64,000 nucleotides of DNA from Agrobacterium tumefaciens str. B6 (GCF_001541315.1 NZ_LMVK01000001.1:372001-436000); one strand, 5' to 3'; positions 34,266 to 45,083 are shown, numbered from the stretch's first letter. The notes: a model not told the origin generated them from the letters alone. A program made the numbers and translations.

Positions 34266-37183
34266 TACACGTCCTCCGCTTTTGCGGCTTCAGGCGTGCG
34301 AACGCGGTAGTTACGCAACGATTGGTGTGCCAGTGCTATCAGGATAAGAACGGTGGAGCCGACGACCAGCGAGAAGACGCCGAGATCGAACAGCAGGGCG
34401 GATGCCGTGGGCATTTTGCCGATATAGGGTATTTCCGTATATTGGAAATAGGACGTCAGGAACGGGTAGCCGAAATACCACGAGCCGATGCCCGTCGCCG
34501 CCGCCATCAGAAGGCCGAAGCCCATCCAGCGCAACGGCAGGATGCGGATGCGGTCTTCCGCCCAGCGTGCGCCGCCAGCGAGATATTGCAGCAGGAAGCC
34601 AATCGCCATGGTGATGCCGGCCGCAAAGCCGCCGCCCGGCATATCGTGGCCGCGCATGAACAGGAAGATCGAGAAGGTGATGATGACAGGGAACATCCAC
34701 TGCATCACGATTGATGGCACGTAGAGATAGTCGCGAACCGTGTCCCCATTGCTGCGGTCGGGTCTTTCCGCATCGAAGGCGTTCTGCATCTGCTGCTGTT
34801 CCGGCACCCCGATGCTTTCATGGGCAGGGCGGAAACGGCGAAGCAGCGCAAAGACGGTGAGCGCCACGATGGCCAGAACAGCGATTTCGCCAAATGTATC
34901 GAAGCCGCGGAAGTCGACAAGGATGACGTTGACGACATTGGTGCCGCCGCCTTCCGTATAGGCGCGCTCCAGGAAATAGGTCGCAATCGCGTTCGGCACG
35001 GGCAGCGTCATCACGGCATAGGCGATGACGGACATGCCGATGCCGCTTGCGGCCGCCAGCAGGAAGTCACGGGCGCGGCGAAGCTGCGCCGGGAACTCGT
35101 TGCTGCTGTCGACTTTCTCGAAGCGTTTCGGCAGCCATCTGAGGCCGAGCAGGATGAGAACCGTGGTGACGATTTCCACCAGTAGCTGGGTGATGGCGAG
35201 ATCCGGCGCGGAAAGCCAGACGAAGGTAAGGCAGGTGACGAGCCCCGAGACGCCAAGCATCACGAGGGCGGCGAGGCGGTGATATTTCGCCTGCCAGGCA
35301 GCCCCCATCGCGGCGATCATGCCGATCAGCCAGAGGATGGCGAAGATCGGATCGAAGGTCGTCACGCGCGGTAGCGATAGGGAGAATTCCGAGAGGAAGA
35401 GCGGCGAGAAACCGGCAAGAAGCGCGACAAGGATCAGAAGCCTCAGCTGCGGCTGCAGACGCCGCGTGCCGAGCGTGCTTTCCAGCCACCGCGCCCATTT
35501 CCAGGACACGGTGACGAGAATGCGCTCGAAGATGCGCTGTCCCCGCAAATGCCGGAAGACCGGCGGGCCGTCGTCGCAGCGCGAGAAATAACCGCCAAGC
35601 AGGACATAGATGGTAACGCCACCGATCAGCGCCGCAATACTCATGATGAGCGGCAGGGTGAAACCGGGCCAGATCGACAGGCTGTAGACGGGTGGCTGCG
35701 GACCGAGAACGGAAAGCACGGCCGAATGCAGGAACGGGCCGATGGACAGGCTCGGAACGATGCCGACGATCAGGCAGGCGAAAACCAGGAACTCGATCGG
35801 GAAACGCATCCAGCGCGGCGGTTCGTGTGGATTGGGGTTCGGCAGATCGACGGGGTTGGGGCCGAAGAAGACCGGGTGGATGAAGCGCAGCGAAGAGGCG
35901 ACGGCGAATGCGCCGGAAAGCGTCGCGACATAGGGCAGCGCGCGGTCGAGCAGCGAGTCGGCATGGGTTTCGACGGCCTCGGCAAAGAACATTTCCTTGG
36001 AGAGGAAGCCGTTGAACAGCGGCACGCCGGCCATGGCCGCGCTCGCCGCCATGGCGAGCGTCGCGGTCGCGGGCATATAGGTATAAAGTCCGCTCAGCCG
36101 CCGCATGTCGCGGGTGCCGGTTTCATGGTCGATAATGCCGGCGGCCATGAAAAGCGAAGCCTTGAAGGTGGCGTGGTTGACCATGTGGAAGATGGCCGCA
36201 ACCGCCGCAAGCGGGCTGCCGAGGCTGAGCAGCGTGGTGATGAGGCCGAGGTGGCTGATGGTGGAATAGGCCAGCAGCCCCTTCAGATCCTGCTGGAACA
36301 TGGCGAAATAAGCGCCAAGCAGCAGCGTGATGATGCCGGCCGCACCCACCAGCCAGAACCATTCCGGCGTGCCTGCCAGTACCGGCCAGAACCGTGCGAG
36401 CAGAAATACCCCTGCTTTCACCATGGTGGCGGAGTGCAGATAGGCGGAAACGGGTGTGGGCGCCGCCATGGCGTTGGGCAGCCAGAAATGGAACGGAAAC
36501 TGCGCGCTCTTGGTCAGCGCGCCGCCGAGAATAAGGATAAGCGCCGGCAAATAGAGGGAATGGGCGCGAATGGCGGCACCGGCCTCGATGATCTTGTCGA
36601 GATCGTAGCTTCCCGCCATATGGCCGAGGATCAGCAGTCCGGCCAGAAGGCTGAACCCGCCGATGCCGGTCACGGTCAACGCCATGCGCGCACCGTCGCG
36701 AGCGCCGGCATTCTGGTGCCAGTAGCCGATCAGCAGGAACGAGAAGATACTCGTCATTTCCCAGAAGATCGACAGCAGGATGACGTTGCCAGAGAGGACC
36801 ACGCCGAGCATTGAGCCCATGAAGGCGAGGAAGAAGGCGAAAAAACGCGGGATCGGATCTGCAGCCGACATGTAGTAACGGGCGTACAGCACCACCAGTA
36901 GGCCGATGCCGGTAATCAGCATTGAGAAAATCCAGGCGAACCCGTCCAGCCGCAGGGTAAAGTTCAGGCCGAGCTGGGGCAGCCATTCCACATCATATTT
37001 AAGAACCGCGCCGCCACTGACGCTCGTATAAAGAAAGATGCTGCTGACAAGCCCGAAAAGGGCGACTGCGCCCGCGACGGAGGCGGGGGCTGCGGCTACA
37101 CCCTCGCGCGGCATGAAAGCCGTCAGGAGCGCGCCAACGAAGGGCAATGCGACAATAAATGGGAGAATGATTGCAAGTGTCAT
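34265..37183 (-). CDS. phaAB: Pha/Mrp antiporter fused subunit A-B
   Basis: 972 residues, a natural fusion. The first about 780 residues are the NuoL-like MrpA (IFWEMTSIFSFLLIGYWHQNAG in part; KSAQFPFHFWLPNAMAAPTPVSA as the ion channel signature in part; HSATMVKAGVFLLARF). The last about 160 residues are an MnhB domain (MPGGGFAAGITMAIGFLLQYLAGG in part). It conducts Na+ or K+ against protons and helps alkali and salt tolerance; in Sinorhizobium the pha system affects potassium adaptation. First gene of the six-gene operon on the minus strand. Confidence 0.96.
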   Translation of the reverse strand: MTLAIILPFIVALPFVGALLTAFMPREGVAAAPASVAGAVALFGLVSSIFLYTSVSGGAVLKYDVEWLPQLGLNFTLRLDGFAWIFSMLITGIGLLVVLYARYYMSAADPIPRFFAFFLAFMGSMLGVVLSGNVILLSIFWEMTSIFSFLLIGYWHQNAGARDGARMALTVTGIGGFSLLAGLLILGHMAGSYDLDKIIEAGAAIRAHSLYLPALILILGGALTKSAQFPFHFWLPNAMAAPTPVSAYLHSATMVKAGVFLLARFWPVLAGTPEWFWLVGAAGIITLLLGAYFAMFQQDLKGLLAYSTISHLGLITTLLSLGSPLAAVAAIFHMVNHATFKASLFMAAGIIDHETGTRDMRRLSGLYTYMPATATLAMAASAAMAGVPLFNGFLSKEMFFAEAVETHADSLLDRALPYVATLSGAFAVASSLRFIHPVFFGPNPVDLPNPNPHEPPRWMRFPIEFLVFACLIVGIVPSLSIGPFLHSAVLSVLGPQPPVYSLSIWPGFTLPLIMSIAALIGGVTIYVLLGGYFSRCDDGPPVFRHLRGQRIFERILVTVSWKWARWLESTLGTRRLQPQLRLLILVALLAGFSPLFLSEFSLSLPRVTTFDPIFAILWLIGMIAAMGAAWQAKYHRLAALVMLGVSGLVTCLTFVWLSAPDLAITQLLVEIVTTVLILLGLRWLPKRFEKVDSSNEFPAQLRRARDFLLAAASGIGMSVIAYAVMTLPVPNAIATYFLERAYTEGGGTNVVNVILVDFRGFDTFGEIAVLAIVALTVFALLRRFRPAHESIGVPEQQQMQNAFDAERPDRSNGDTVRDYLYVPSIVMQWMFPVIITFSIFLFMRGHDMPGGGFAAGITMAIGFLLQYLAGGARWAEDRIRILPLRWMGFGLLMAAATGIGSWYFGYPFLTSYFQYTEIPYIGKMPTASALLFDLGVFSLVVGSTVLILIALAHQSLRNYRVRTPEAAKAEDV

Positions 37184-37289
37184 ATGCGGCGGCGGTTTTC
37201 TCTCTGGAATGGGAGCCTACGGCGGGGTTCCGACGCCTCCGATCCCTCAAGGTTCGCAATGAACCCGATGATGATGACCGCCGGAATGA

Positions 37290-37676
37290 CTAATACATAA
37301 TATGCGGAGGCGCGCGTGGAACCACGCTGGCAAAGTCTCGGGAAGTTTGTGGCACGATGGCAACAGCAGCGAGCGAGGCTTCGGCGTGATCCCTGAGGTT
37401 CGGGGCGAATGAAGCGAACTCGCTGTAGCGAAGGCCCGAACCGGCATCGCCGGTCCTGCAGCCGACATCGTTGCCGCTATCGCAAGCTTTTTCGCGAAGG
37501 GAAACGGAACGGCCCGGATCGACGCTCTGCAATCGCTCGAGGCGGCTGGTTTTGGAAAGGGGCTTGATGCCGGAGGGCGCCTGAAAGCCGATCATGACGA
37601 GCAGGCTCGCGACCACGAGACCGATCAGCACTTGCGGATGGCGCCTTGAACTGCGGCCTTTCTCCATCCATGGCAA
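37290..37676 (-). CDS. Hypothetical protein with N-terminal hydrophobic segment
   Basis: Up to 128 residues from a TTG at 37676 (AAGGAG 8 bases upstream) or slightly shorter from ATG at 37667. A basic start (EKGRSSRRHPQ) is followed by one hydrophobic segment (VLIGLVVASLLVMIGF), so it may be a signal anchor with a short periplasmic tail. No family recognised. It lies between the pha operon and the region upstream of the che operon and could be a chance frame. Confidence 0.45.
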   Translation of the reverse strand: MPWMEKGRSSRRHPQVLIGLVVASLLVMIGFQAPSGIKPLSKTSRLERLQSVDPGRSVSLREKACDSGNDVGCRTGDAGSGLRYSEFASFAPNLRDHAEASLAAVAIVPQTSRDFASVVPRAPPHIMY

Positions 37677-38122
37677 GTTGGCATCTCCTTGATCGTAAAG
37701 GTCTCTTTAAAGCATCACCGTTGAGCGAATATCCTGTTGATTTGTTTTAGGGGAAGCCGGACATGCTTGTCCAGCGCGCAGGCGGGAAAAACCGCCCGCA
37801 GCGTCCGATTCCTTTTCGTTTTTGCCCGTTTGCGGCAAAGTGAGGGCGGCATTGGCTAAAAGCTTTTACAAATTTTACCGTTTGACGCCGACGCCTGTGT
37901 TTCTTAACTTTCAAGCAAGGAATTAACCATAAAGATTGATGGTATTTCCACGGCGGAATGGGGTTCTCTCCCCTTCCAGGCATGACGCCGCACTGCCGTA
38001 CCGGTGCCGATCCGGTATTTTCGTTTCTTGGTTCAAGAAGGTCTGGCAAGCGTCGATGCCGCATCGTCCGCGATGGGTATGTTCGTTCAAAAATCCCCTT
38101 TAGGGTGCTGGCGTTCTGAACC
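37677..38122. other. Upstream region of the chemotaxis operon
   Basis: About 450 bp without a convincing gene. An AT-rich run at about 37855-37960 (AAAAGCTTTTACAAATTTTACCG and TTAACCATAAAGATTG, shown partly) is the likely promoter zone of the receptor-che operon. The true start of the first gene is uncertain and the region may reach to about 38236. Confidence 0.5.
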
Positions 38123-39781
38123 TTGGCCAATTTGGCCGGGTTTTACCGGCCGTCATGTTATTGGGGACGTCGGTTGGGGCAGGACTTGCCATCAGATCAA
38201 GCGCGCAGGTCGGCAGGCGGAAGCCTGGCGGGACGGTTGCGTTTTGCCGGCCTCGATGAGACGCAATCCGATTTCCTGCGCAGCTATCGCAGCATGCTGG
38301 AGCCTTACGTCAAGGCCGGCCTGCGGGACGTGATGACCCGTTTCCAGTCCATGCCGGACTGTTCCCCGTCCTTCGAAAGTGAAAATCAGCTCGACCGACT
38401 GCACGATCTGCAATCCTCGCACTGGAGCGTTTTGACGGATGCGCGTTTCGATGCGCTTTATGCCGAGCGGGTGAAGGTTCTCTCCGATAATTCCAGCCGC
38501 ATGGGGCTTGATCCGCGCTGGCAGATCGCCAGCCACGCGGTGGTTCTGGAACATCTTGTCGGCGGACTGGTGGCCGAACATGCGCCGCGCTCCATCCTGC
38601 CCGGCAACCGCAAGAAAACCCGTGAACTGGCGGAAGCCGTGAAGAACGTCGTCCGTCTGGTGATGGTTGACACGGAAATCGCCGTCTCGCTGCGTTTTAA
38701 CGAATTGCGCCTGCGCCATGGCCGGGAGCTGGCCGAGCAGCGTGACAGTGACCGCTCGGAAGCGGCGACGTTGCTGGGCACCGCATTGACGGCCTTTGCT
38801 GCAGGCGATTTGCAGGCCCGCATCGGCGGCGATGTACCTGAAGCCTATCGCGACGTTGCGGCTTCCTTCAATACGGCGCTGGAAACGATCGGCGCATCGC
38901 TGATCGCGGCGCAAAACAACATCGGCGAGGCTGAGGCGCTCGGCGCGCGGTTTGCCGATATGGGCCGCTCCATCGCGGAGCGTTCCCGCCAGCAGGCCGA
39001 AGCCCTTGCCGAGACCTCCCGTGCGATCCAGGCGATGATCGGTAACGTTGCCGAAAACGGCGCCCGCATAGCGGCGACGGAAAAGGCGGTTTCCAGCGCT
39101 CGCGATGCGGCTGTCGAAAGCGGCCGGGCGATCGGCGAGGCGATCGACGCCATGTCGGACATCGAACAATCCGCCGAGCAGATCGGCAGGATCATCGGCA
39201 CGATTGACGAGATTGCTTTTCAGACAAATCTTCTGGCCCTCAATGCCGGCATCGAGGCGGCGCGCGCGGGTGATAGCGGCCGTGGTTTCGCCGTCGTCGC
39301 GCAGGAAGTCCGGGCGCTCGCCCAGCGGTCTGCAGATGCCGCAAGAGAGATCAAGAGCCTCGTCGGCACCACGAAGACGCAGGTTGAGGGCGGCGTGCGC
39401 ATGGTCAACCGCACACAGGACGCAATCGGCGGCGTCGTCCGGCAGGTTTCAGGCATCAACGACATGATCGCGGAAGTCTCCCGGCATACGGCCGAGCAGG
39501 CCGGCGAACTGCAATCGGTTGCCGCCGATATTGGCGGGCAGCAACGGCAGGCGGACCGGAATGCCGTCGATATCAGTGCGAGCGCCTCCGAGGCCGACGC
39601 GCTTCAAACCGTCATTCTGGAACTCGGCCGCACCATCCGCGAATTCCGCATTGCCCGTCAGGGGCAGGCGAAGGCGGCGTCCGGTGCGGACCGGCAGGAC
39701 ACTTCATTTATGGCCCGTGCGGATAACCGCACGGATTACGGCCAGGATTACCAACAATTCAGACGCCAAGGAGTCATGTAA
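38123..39781 (+). CDS. mcpA: Soluble methyl-accepting chemotaxis protein with protoglobin sensor (IcpA-like)
   Basis: Up to 552 residues with no transmembrane segment. The N-terminal part ([20 protein letters not shown], then [16 protein letters not shown]) is a globin-coupled-sensor (protoglobin) domain as in HemAT. A HAMP-like linker and the MCP signalling hairpin follow, with the highly conserved tip [21 protein letters not shown] (core: [14 protein letters not shown]). It should sense oxygen or redox through heme in the cytoplasm and signal to CheA. First gene of the che operon; the start is uncertain: TTG at 38123 (used here) or TTG at 38237 near the globin start. Confidence 0.88.
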   Translation: MANLAGFYRPSCYWGRRLGQDLPSDQARRSAGGSLAGRLRFAGLDETQSDFLRSYRSMLEPYVKAGLRDVMTRFQSMPDCSPSFESENQLDRLHDLQSSHWSVLTDARFDALYAERVKVLSDNSSRMGLDPRWQIASHAVVLEHLVGGLVAEHAPRSILPGNRKKTRELAEAVKNVVRLVMVDTEIAVSLRFNELRLRHGRELAEQRDSDRSEAATLLGTALTAFAAGDLQARIGGDVPEAYRDVAASFNTALETIGASLIAAQNNIGEAEALGARFADMGRSIAERSRQQAEALAETSRAIQAMIGNVAENGARIAATEKAVSSARDAAVESGRAIGEAIDAMSDIEQSAEQIGRIIGTIDEIAFQTNLLALNAGIEAARAGDSGRGFAVVAQEVRALAQRSADAAREIKSLVGTTKTQVEGGVRMVNRTQDAIGGVVRQVSGINDMIAEVSRHTAEQAGELQSVAADIGGQQRQADRNAVDISASASEADALQTVILELGRTIREFRIARQGQAKAASGADRQDTSFMARADNRTDYGQDYQQFRRQGVM

Positions 39782-40080
39782 TGGCAGCCAGAAAAGCAGC
39801 TGAGGCGACGCTGAAACTGTCACCGGTGCTGGATCTCAACGAAGCATCGGCCCTGCACGGCAAGCTGATGACGCTGAGAGGAGCACCGTTGTCGGTCGAC
39901 GCGTCCGAGGTGGAGCGTATCGGTGCACTTTGCGCCCAGGTCCTCATGGCCGGCGCGAAGTCCTGGGAGGAGGATGGCAAGCCCTTCGGTTTTGCCAGGG
40001 TGTCCGATGCATTCGACAAGACCATGAAACTGATAGGCGTCGATATTGACCATTTGCTCCCCAAGGAGATGCAAAAGTGA
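39781..40080 (+). CDS. cheS: CheS, STAS-like CheA/CheY1 partner
   Basis: 99 residues with a STAS-like fold (SALHGKLMTLRGAPLSVDAS and LCAQVLMAGAKSW in part). In Sinorhizobium meliloti the same-position protein CheS binds CheA and speeds removal of phosphate from the sink regulator CheY1. It lies between receptor and cheY1 with a TAATG overlap at its start and a GTGA overlap at its stop. Name by position and fold; identity in detail was not checked. Confidence 0.85.
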   Translation: MAARKAAEATLKLSPVLDLNEASALHGKLMTLRGAPLSVDASEVERIGALCAQVLMAGAKSWEEDGKPFGFARVSDAFDKTMKLIGVDIDHLLPKEMQK

Positions 40081-40442
40081 AGAAAAAAGTTCTTACCGTG
40101 GATGATTCCCGGACGATCAGGAACATGCTCCTGGTCACGCTTAACAATGCCGGTTTCGAAACCATTCAGGCCGAAGACGGCATCGAGGGCCTCGAAGTGC
40201 TCGAGCAGAGCAACCCCGATGTCATCGTGACTGATATCAACATGCCCCGTCTCGATGGTTTCGGCTTCATCGAGGGTGTGCGTCGCAACGAAAAGTACCG
40301 GGCGATCCCGATCCTCGTTCTGACGACCGAAAGCGATGCAGAAAAGAAGAACCGCGCCCGTCAGGCCGGTGCGACCGGCTGGATCGTCAAGCCGTTCGAC
40401 CCTGCAAAACTCATCGATGCCATTGAACGCGTAACCGCCTGA
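40077..40442 (+). CDS. cheY1: CheY1 response regulator (phosphate sink)
   Basis: 121 residues, single receiver domain. D9/D10, phosphorylation site D53 (VTDINMP), T83 and K105 are present. In rhizobia with two CheY proteins, CheY2 binds the flagellar motor and CheY1 drains phosphate from CheA; position next to cheS supports the sink role. It starts with GTG (40077), overlapping the cheS stop. Confidence 0.95.
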   Translation: MKKKVLTVDDSRTIRNMLLVTLNNAGFETIQAEDGIEGLEVLEQSNPDVIVTDINMPRLDGFGFIEGVRRNEKYRAIPILVLTTESDAEKKNRARQAGATGWIVKPFDPAKLIDAIERVTA

Positions 40443-40458
40443 TACGGGACATTTCACG

Positions 40459-42720
40459 ATGGATATGAACGAAATCAAGGAAATCTTTTTCCAGGAATGC
40501 GAGGAGCAGCTCGCCGAACTGGAATCGGGGCTTCTTAAATTGAATGACGGCGACCGTGATCCGGAAACCGTCAACGCCGTTTTCCGTGCCGTTCATTCCA
40601 TCAAGGGCGGGGCTGGTGCCTTCGGTCTCGATGATCTCGTGGCTTTCGCCCACGTTTTTGAAACGACCCTCGACTGCGTCCGCTCCAACAAGCTGGAGCC
40701 GACCCAGGATGTTCTGAAAGTCATGCTGCGCTCCGCCGACGTGCTGGCGGACCTGACCAACGCGGCAAGAGACGGCGGCAGCGTCGATGAAAGCCGCACC
40801 CGTGGCCTCGTGAAGGAACTGGAAGCGCTGGCAAACGGCGAAGCCGTTCCGGCATCCGCGCCGGCTCCCGTCGCCGTAAAGGCACCGGAACCCGTGAAGG
40901 CCAAGCCGACGGATGAGAGCGGCTTTGAGCCGATCCCGTTCTCCTTTACGGACTTTGCCGACGAAACCACGCCGCTGATGGAAGTGCCGTCCTTCCAGAT
41001 CACCTTCAAGCCGCATGCGTCGCTTTATTCGAAGGGCAACGAGGCGGCACTTCTGCTGCGCGATCTCTCGCGCATCGGCGAGATGAGCATCAATTGCGAC
41101 ATGTCGGAGCTGCCTTCGCTCGACAAGCTCGATCCTGAAGCATCCTATCTCTCCTGGACGGTTTCGATCGCGACCGACAAGGGCGAAGAGGGTATCCGCA
41201 GCGTCTTCGAATTTGCCGAATGGGATTGCGATCTGGAAATCGTGCCTGATGTTTCGGCCGTCGCAGGCGGCGATGAAGAGCTTCCGATGATCCCGGTGCC
41301 GTTCGACCTTTCGGCTCTCGATAGCGGATCGGAAGAGCAGCCCATCGTTGAAATCGCTACGGCGGAAGCGTCTTATGCTGCAGCAGCCGTCGAAACGGCC
41401 GTCGCGACGACGCAGATCGCCCAGAGCGTCAATGCCGCCATCGAAAAGCGCGAGGCTGCGGCCGCGCCTGCGGCAACGCAGGCGAACGCCAACGCAGCGG
41501 CCAATGCCAGCGCCGGCCAGACCATCCGTGTCGATCTCGATCGCGTCGACCGCCTGATCAACCTTGTCGGCGAGCTCGTCATCAATCAGGCGATGCTGTC
41601 GCAGAGTGTCATCGAAAACGACGCAAGTGGCACGTCGGCCGTCAATATGGGCCTCGACGAGCTGCAGCAGCTGACGCGCGAAATCCAGGACAGCGTCATG
41701 GCGATCCGCGCGCAGCCGGTAAAGCCGGTGTTCCAGCGCATGTCGCGTATCGTCCGCGAAGTCGCCGACATGATCGGCAAGCAGATCCGCCTCATCACCG
41801 AAGGTGAAAACACCGAAGTCGACAAGACGGTCATCGACAAGCTGGCGGAACCTCTGACGCACATGATCCGCAATGCCGTCGACCACGGCATCGAAACGCC
41901 GGAAAAGCGCGAGGCTGCGGGCAAGAACCCCGAAGGCACCATCAAGCTTTCGGCCAAGCACCGTTCGGGTCGCATCCTGATCGAACTGCAGGACGACGGC
42001 GCCGGCATCAACCGCGAGCGTGTTCGCCAGAAGGCGATCGACAACGATCTGATCGCCGCCGATGCAAACCTGACCGACGAGGAGATCGACAATCTGATCT
42101 TCGCGCCGGGCTTCTCCACGGCAGACAAGATTTCCGACATTTCCGGCCGCGGCGTCGGCATGGATGTGGTCAAGCGCTCCATTCAGGCGCTTGGCGGCCG
42201 CATCAGCATCTCCTCGCGCCCGGGCCACGGTTCGACTTTCACCATGAGCCTGCCGCTGACGCTTGCCGTTCTCGACGGCATGGTGGTGACTGTTGCCGGC
42301 CAGACGCTGGTGGTGCCGCTGACCGCGATCGTGGAAACCCTGCAGCCGGAAGCGAAGAACATTCACTCCTTCGGCGCCAACCAGCGGCTGATCTCCATCC
42401 GCAACTCCTTCTGCCCGCTGGTGGATGTCGGTCGCGTGTTGAACTTCCGTCCGACCCAGGCCGATCCGGTCGAAGGTGTCGCCCTTCTGGTGGAATCGGA
42501 AGGCGGTGGCCAGCGTGCCCTGATGGTCGATGCGATCCAGGGCCAGCGCCAGGTCGTCATCAAATCGTTGGAGGCAAACTATACCCATGTTCAGGGCATT
42601 GCCGCCGCCACTATCCTCGGTGACGGGCGCGTCGCTCTCATTCTGGATGTCGATGCCATCGTCAGCGCCTCGCGCGGACAGCCACTGAAGCAGGAAATGT
42701 CGCTTGCGGCGACAGGTTGA
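40459..42720 (+). CDS. cheA: Chemotaxis histidine kinase CheA
   Basis: 753 residues with the five CheA domains. P1 phosphotransfer His46 lies in FRAVHSIKGGAG. A long P2-like and linker region rich in Ala/Glu (about 110-345) follows. P3 dimerisation has RVDRLINLVGELVINQAM (in part), P4 ATPase the N box MIRNAVDHGIETPEKR and G box DISGRGVGMDVV. P5 is CheW-like at the C-terminus. The cytoplasmic kinase takes signals from receptors and phosphorylates CheY1, CheY2 and CheB. No cheW gene follows, unlike S. meliloti. Confidence 0.97.
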   Translation: MDMNEIKEIFFQECEEQLAELESGLLKLNDGDRDPETVNAVFRAVHSIKGGAGAFGLDDLVAFAHVFETTLDCVRSNKLEPTQDVLKVMLRSADVLADLTNAARDGGSVDESRTRGLVKELEALANGEAVPASAPAPVAVKAPEPVKAKPTDESGFEPIPFSFTDFADETTPLMEVPSFQITFKPHASLYSKGNEAALLLRDLSRIGEMSINCDMSELPSLDKLDPEASYLSWTVSIATDKGEEGIRSVFEFAEWDCDLEIVPDVSAVAGGDEELPMIPVPFDLSALDSGSEEQPIVEIATAEASYAAAAVETAVATTQIAQSVNAAIEKREAAAAPAATQANANAAANASAGQTIRVDLDRVDRLINLVGELVINQAMLSQSVIENDASGTSAVNMGLDELQQLTREIQDSVMAIRAQPVKPVFQRMSRIVREVADMIGKQIRLITEGENTEVDKTVIDKLAEPLTHMIRNAVDHGIETPEKREAAGKNPEGTIKLSAKHRSGRILIELQDDGAGINRERVRQKAIDNDLIAADANLTDEEIDNLIFAPGFSTADKISDISGRGVGMDVVKRSIQALGGRISISSRPGHGSTFTMSLPLTLAVLDGMVVTVAGQTLVVPLTAIVETLQPEAKNIHSFGANQRLISIRNSFCPLVDVGRVLNFRPTQADPVEGVALLVESEGGGQRALMVDAIQGQRQVVIKSLEANYTHVQGIAAATILGDGRVALILDVDAIVSASRGQPLKQEMSLAATG

Positions 42721-42733
42721 AAGCGGATCATCC

Positions 42734-43642
42734 ATGGCAGCACTTAATTTCAGCGACCAGCGCCAGTCTCCCGACGACGTCCTTGCCAGCGGTGAATATC
42801 CGCTGACGAGACGCGACCTGTCGGAAATCGCGGCGATGATCTATGCCGATGCGGGCATCTATCTCAACGACCCCAAGGCGTCGCTGGTCTATTCCCGCCT
42901 CTCGAAGCATATCCGCAATCTCGGCCTGTCAGGGTTCCGCGAATATTGCGCCCTTGTATCCTCACCGGAGGGCGCGCCGGCGCGGCGCGAAATGCTGTCG
43001 CACCTGACGACGAATTTCACCCGCTTCTTCCGCGAAAACCATCATTTCGAACATCTGCGTGATGACGTCCTGCCGGGCCTCATCGCCCGGGCGAAATCCG
43101 GCGGGCGCGTCCGCATCTGGTCGGCGGCCTGTTCCGACGGGCAGGAGCCCTATTCGATTGCGCTCACCGTGCTCGCCATGTTTCCGAATGCGGCGGATTA
43201 CGATTTCAAAATCCTCGCGACGGATATCGACCCGAAGATTTTGGCGCAGGCCCGCGCCGGGGTCTATGACGACAACGCGCTCGAAACCGTGTCTCCCGCC
43301 ATGCGCAAGCAATGGTTCGCGGAAGTCGATGCCGGTGGTCGCCGCAAGTTCCGCATTGACGACAAGGTCAAGCGCCTCATTACGTTCAACGAGTTGAACC
43401 TGATGACGCAGTGGCCCTTCAAGGGCAATTTCGACGTGATCTTCTGCCGCAACGTCGTCATTTATTTTGACGAGCCGACGCAGATGCGCATCTGGTCGCG
43501 TTTCGCCGGGCTGCTGCCGGAAGGTGGTCATCTTTATATCGGCCATTCCGAACGTGTGTCCGGTGACGCAAAGAACCTGTTCGACAATACGGGCATCACC
43601 ACCTACCGCTACATTGGTCACGCATCCGGGAGGAAGGCATGA
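42734..43642 (+). CDS. cheR: Chemoreceptor glutamate methyltransferase CheR
   Basis: 302 residues. The N-terminal helical domain binds receptors; the C-terminal SAM domain has [15 protein letters not shown] (motif I) and later [11 protein letters not shown]. It methylates glutamates of the MCPs for adaptation. ATG at 42734 is preferred; a further-upstream frame would overlap cheA. It lies directly after cheA and ends with ATGA overlap to cheB. Confidence 0.95.
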   Translation: MAALNFSDQRQSPDDVLASGEYPLTRRDLSEIAAMIYADAGIYLNDPKASLVYSRLSKHIRNLGLSGFREYCALVSSPEGAPARREMLSHLTTNFTRFFRENHHFEHLRDDVLPGLIARAKSGGRVRIWSAACSDGQEPYSIALTVLAMFPNAADYDFKILATDIDPKILAQARAGVYDDNALETVSPAMRKQWFAEVDAGGRRKFRIDDKVKRLITFNELNLMTQWPFKGNFDVIFCRNVVIYFDEPTQMRIWSRFAGLLPEGGHLYIGHSERVSGDAKNLFDNTGITTYRYIGHASGRKA

Positions 43643-44694
43643 GCGCACTCGCACGGGTACTCGTCGTCGATGATTCTCCGACGATGCGCGGCCTGATTTC
43701 GGCCGTTCTCAAGGCCGATCCCGAAGTCGAGGTGGTCGGTCAGGCCGGCAACGCCATGGAGGCGCGCGCCGCCATCAAGCAGCTCAATCCCGATGTCGTG
43801 ACGCTCGACATCGAGATGCCGGAAATGAACGGGCTGGAATTTCTCGAAAAGATCATGCGCCTGCGCCCCATGCCGGTCATCATGGTCTCGTCGCTCACCC
43901 ACCGCGGCGCGGACGCTTCGCTGGCCGCGCTTGAAATCGGCGCTTTCGACTGTGTCGGCAAACCGGCGCCGGGCGATGCACGCCCGTTCGGCGATCTCGC
44001 CGACAAGGTGAAGGCTGCTGCCCGCTCGCAGCATGCCGCTTACCGCGCTGCGCGCCCGGAAGCCGCTGCCGCGCCGCAGCCGGTCCCGGTCAGCGAATAT
44101 CGGGCGGGTCGCAAGGTCGTCGCCATCGGCTCCTCCACGGGTGGTGTCGAAGCGCTGATCGCCGTGCTGCAGAAATTCCCGGCCAACTGCCCGCCGACCG
44201 TCATCACCCAGCACATGCCGCCGACCTTCACCAAGAGCTTCGCCGAACGGCTGAACCGCATCTGCGCCCCCGTCGTGGAAGAGGCGACTGATGGCGCGCG
44301 CCTGCAGACCGGCAAGATCTATCTTGCGCCGGGCGGCGAACGCCATCTGCAGATCGCCAACCGGTCTGCACCCTGCTGCCGGCTTGTCGAGCGCGATCCC
44401 GTCAACGGCCATCGCCCCTCGGTCGATGTGCTCTTCGATTCTGTCGCCGAGCTTGCCGGCCGCAACGCCGTCGGCGTCATCTTGACGGGCATGGGCCGCG
44501 ATGGTGCGGCCGGGCTCTTGAAAATGCGTCATGCCGGTGCGCGCACCGTCGGCCAGAACGAAAAAACATGTGTCGTCTATGGCATGCCCCGCGTGGCCTA
44601 TGAGCTTGGCGCGGTGGAACAGCAATTGCCGTTGGCCTCCATCGGTGAAGAAATCCTGAAACTAACCACTGCCCGCAAAGAAGGTGCTGACTAA
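43639..44694 (+). CDS. cheB: Chemoreceptor methylesterase/deamidase CheB
   Basis: 351 residues. Receiver domain with D11/D12 and phosphorylation site D57 ([10 protein letters not shown]), Ala/Pro-rich linker (about 128-155), then the esterase domain with catalytic Ser166 ([11 protein letters not shown]), His192 ([11 protein letters not shown]) and Asp288 (GMGRDGAAG). It removes methyl groups from receptors when phosphorylated by CheA. Coupled by 4 bases to cheR and by TAATG to cheY2. Confidence 0.97.
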   Translation: MSALARVLVVDDSPTMRGLISAVLKADPEVEVVGQAGNAMEARAAIKQLNPDVVTLDIEMPEMNGLEFLEKIMRLRPMPVIMVSSLTHRGADASLAALEIGAFDCVGKPAPGDARPFGDLADKVKAAARSQHAAYRAARPEAAAAPQPVPVSEYRAGRKVVAIGSSTGGVEALIAVLQKFPANCPPTVITQHMPPTFTKSFAERLNRICAPVVEEATDGARLQTGKIYLAPGGERHLQIANRSAPCCRLVERDPVNGHRPSVDVLFDSVAELAGRNAVGVILTGMGRDGAAGLLKMRHAGARTVGQNEKTCVVYGMPRVAYELGAVEQQLPLASIGEEILKLTTARKEGAD

Positions 44695-45083
44695 TGTCTC
44701 TCGCAGAAAAGATCAAAGTTCTGATCGTCGACGATCAGGTGACCAGCCGGCTGCTCCTCAGCGATGCGCTGACACAGCTCGGCTTCAAGCAGATCACCGC
44801 CGCCGGCGACGGCGAGCAGGGAATGAAGATCATGGAGCAGCAGCCCCATCATCTCGTCATCTCCGATTTCAACATGCCGAAGATGGATGGTCTCGGTTTC
44901 CTGCACGCCGTGCGGGCCAACCCGACCACCAAGAAGGCCGCCTTCATCATCCTCACCGCGCAGGGCGACCGCGCGCTGGTGCAGAAGGCAGCCCAGCTCG
45001 GCGCCAACAACGTGCTGGCCAAGCCCTTCACGATTGACAAGATGCGCGCTGCCATCGAGGCGGTTTTCGGATCGCTGAAATGA
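44694..45083 (+). CDS. cheY2: CheY2 response regulator (motor-binding)
   Basis: 129 residues, receiver domain. D13/D14, phosphorylation site D58 ([12 protein letters not shown]), T88 and K110. By analogy with S. meliloti this is the main CheY that acts on the flagellar motor to change speed or direction. Start and stop overlap cheB and cheD, so it is fully coupled. Confidence 0.95.
   Translation: MSLAEKIKVLIVDDQVTSRLLLSDALTQLGFKQITAAGDGEQGMKIMEQQPHHLVISDFNMPKMDGLGFLHAVRANPTTKKAAFIILTAQGDRALVQKAAQLGANNVLAKPFTIDKMRAAIEAVFGSLK

Noticed and set aside
40411..42735. A very long open frame antisense to cheA (about 770 codons).
   Set aside because: It is a shadow of GC-rich codon use in cheA; its translation is rich in His/Arg/Asp and has no domain. 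The same holds for long antisense frames over podJ, the acyl-CoA dehydrogenase, cheB and hisD.
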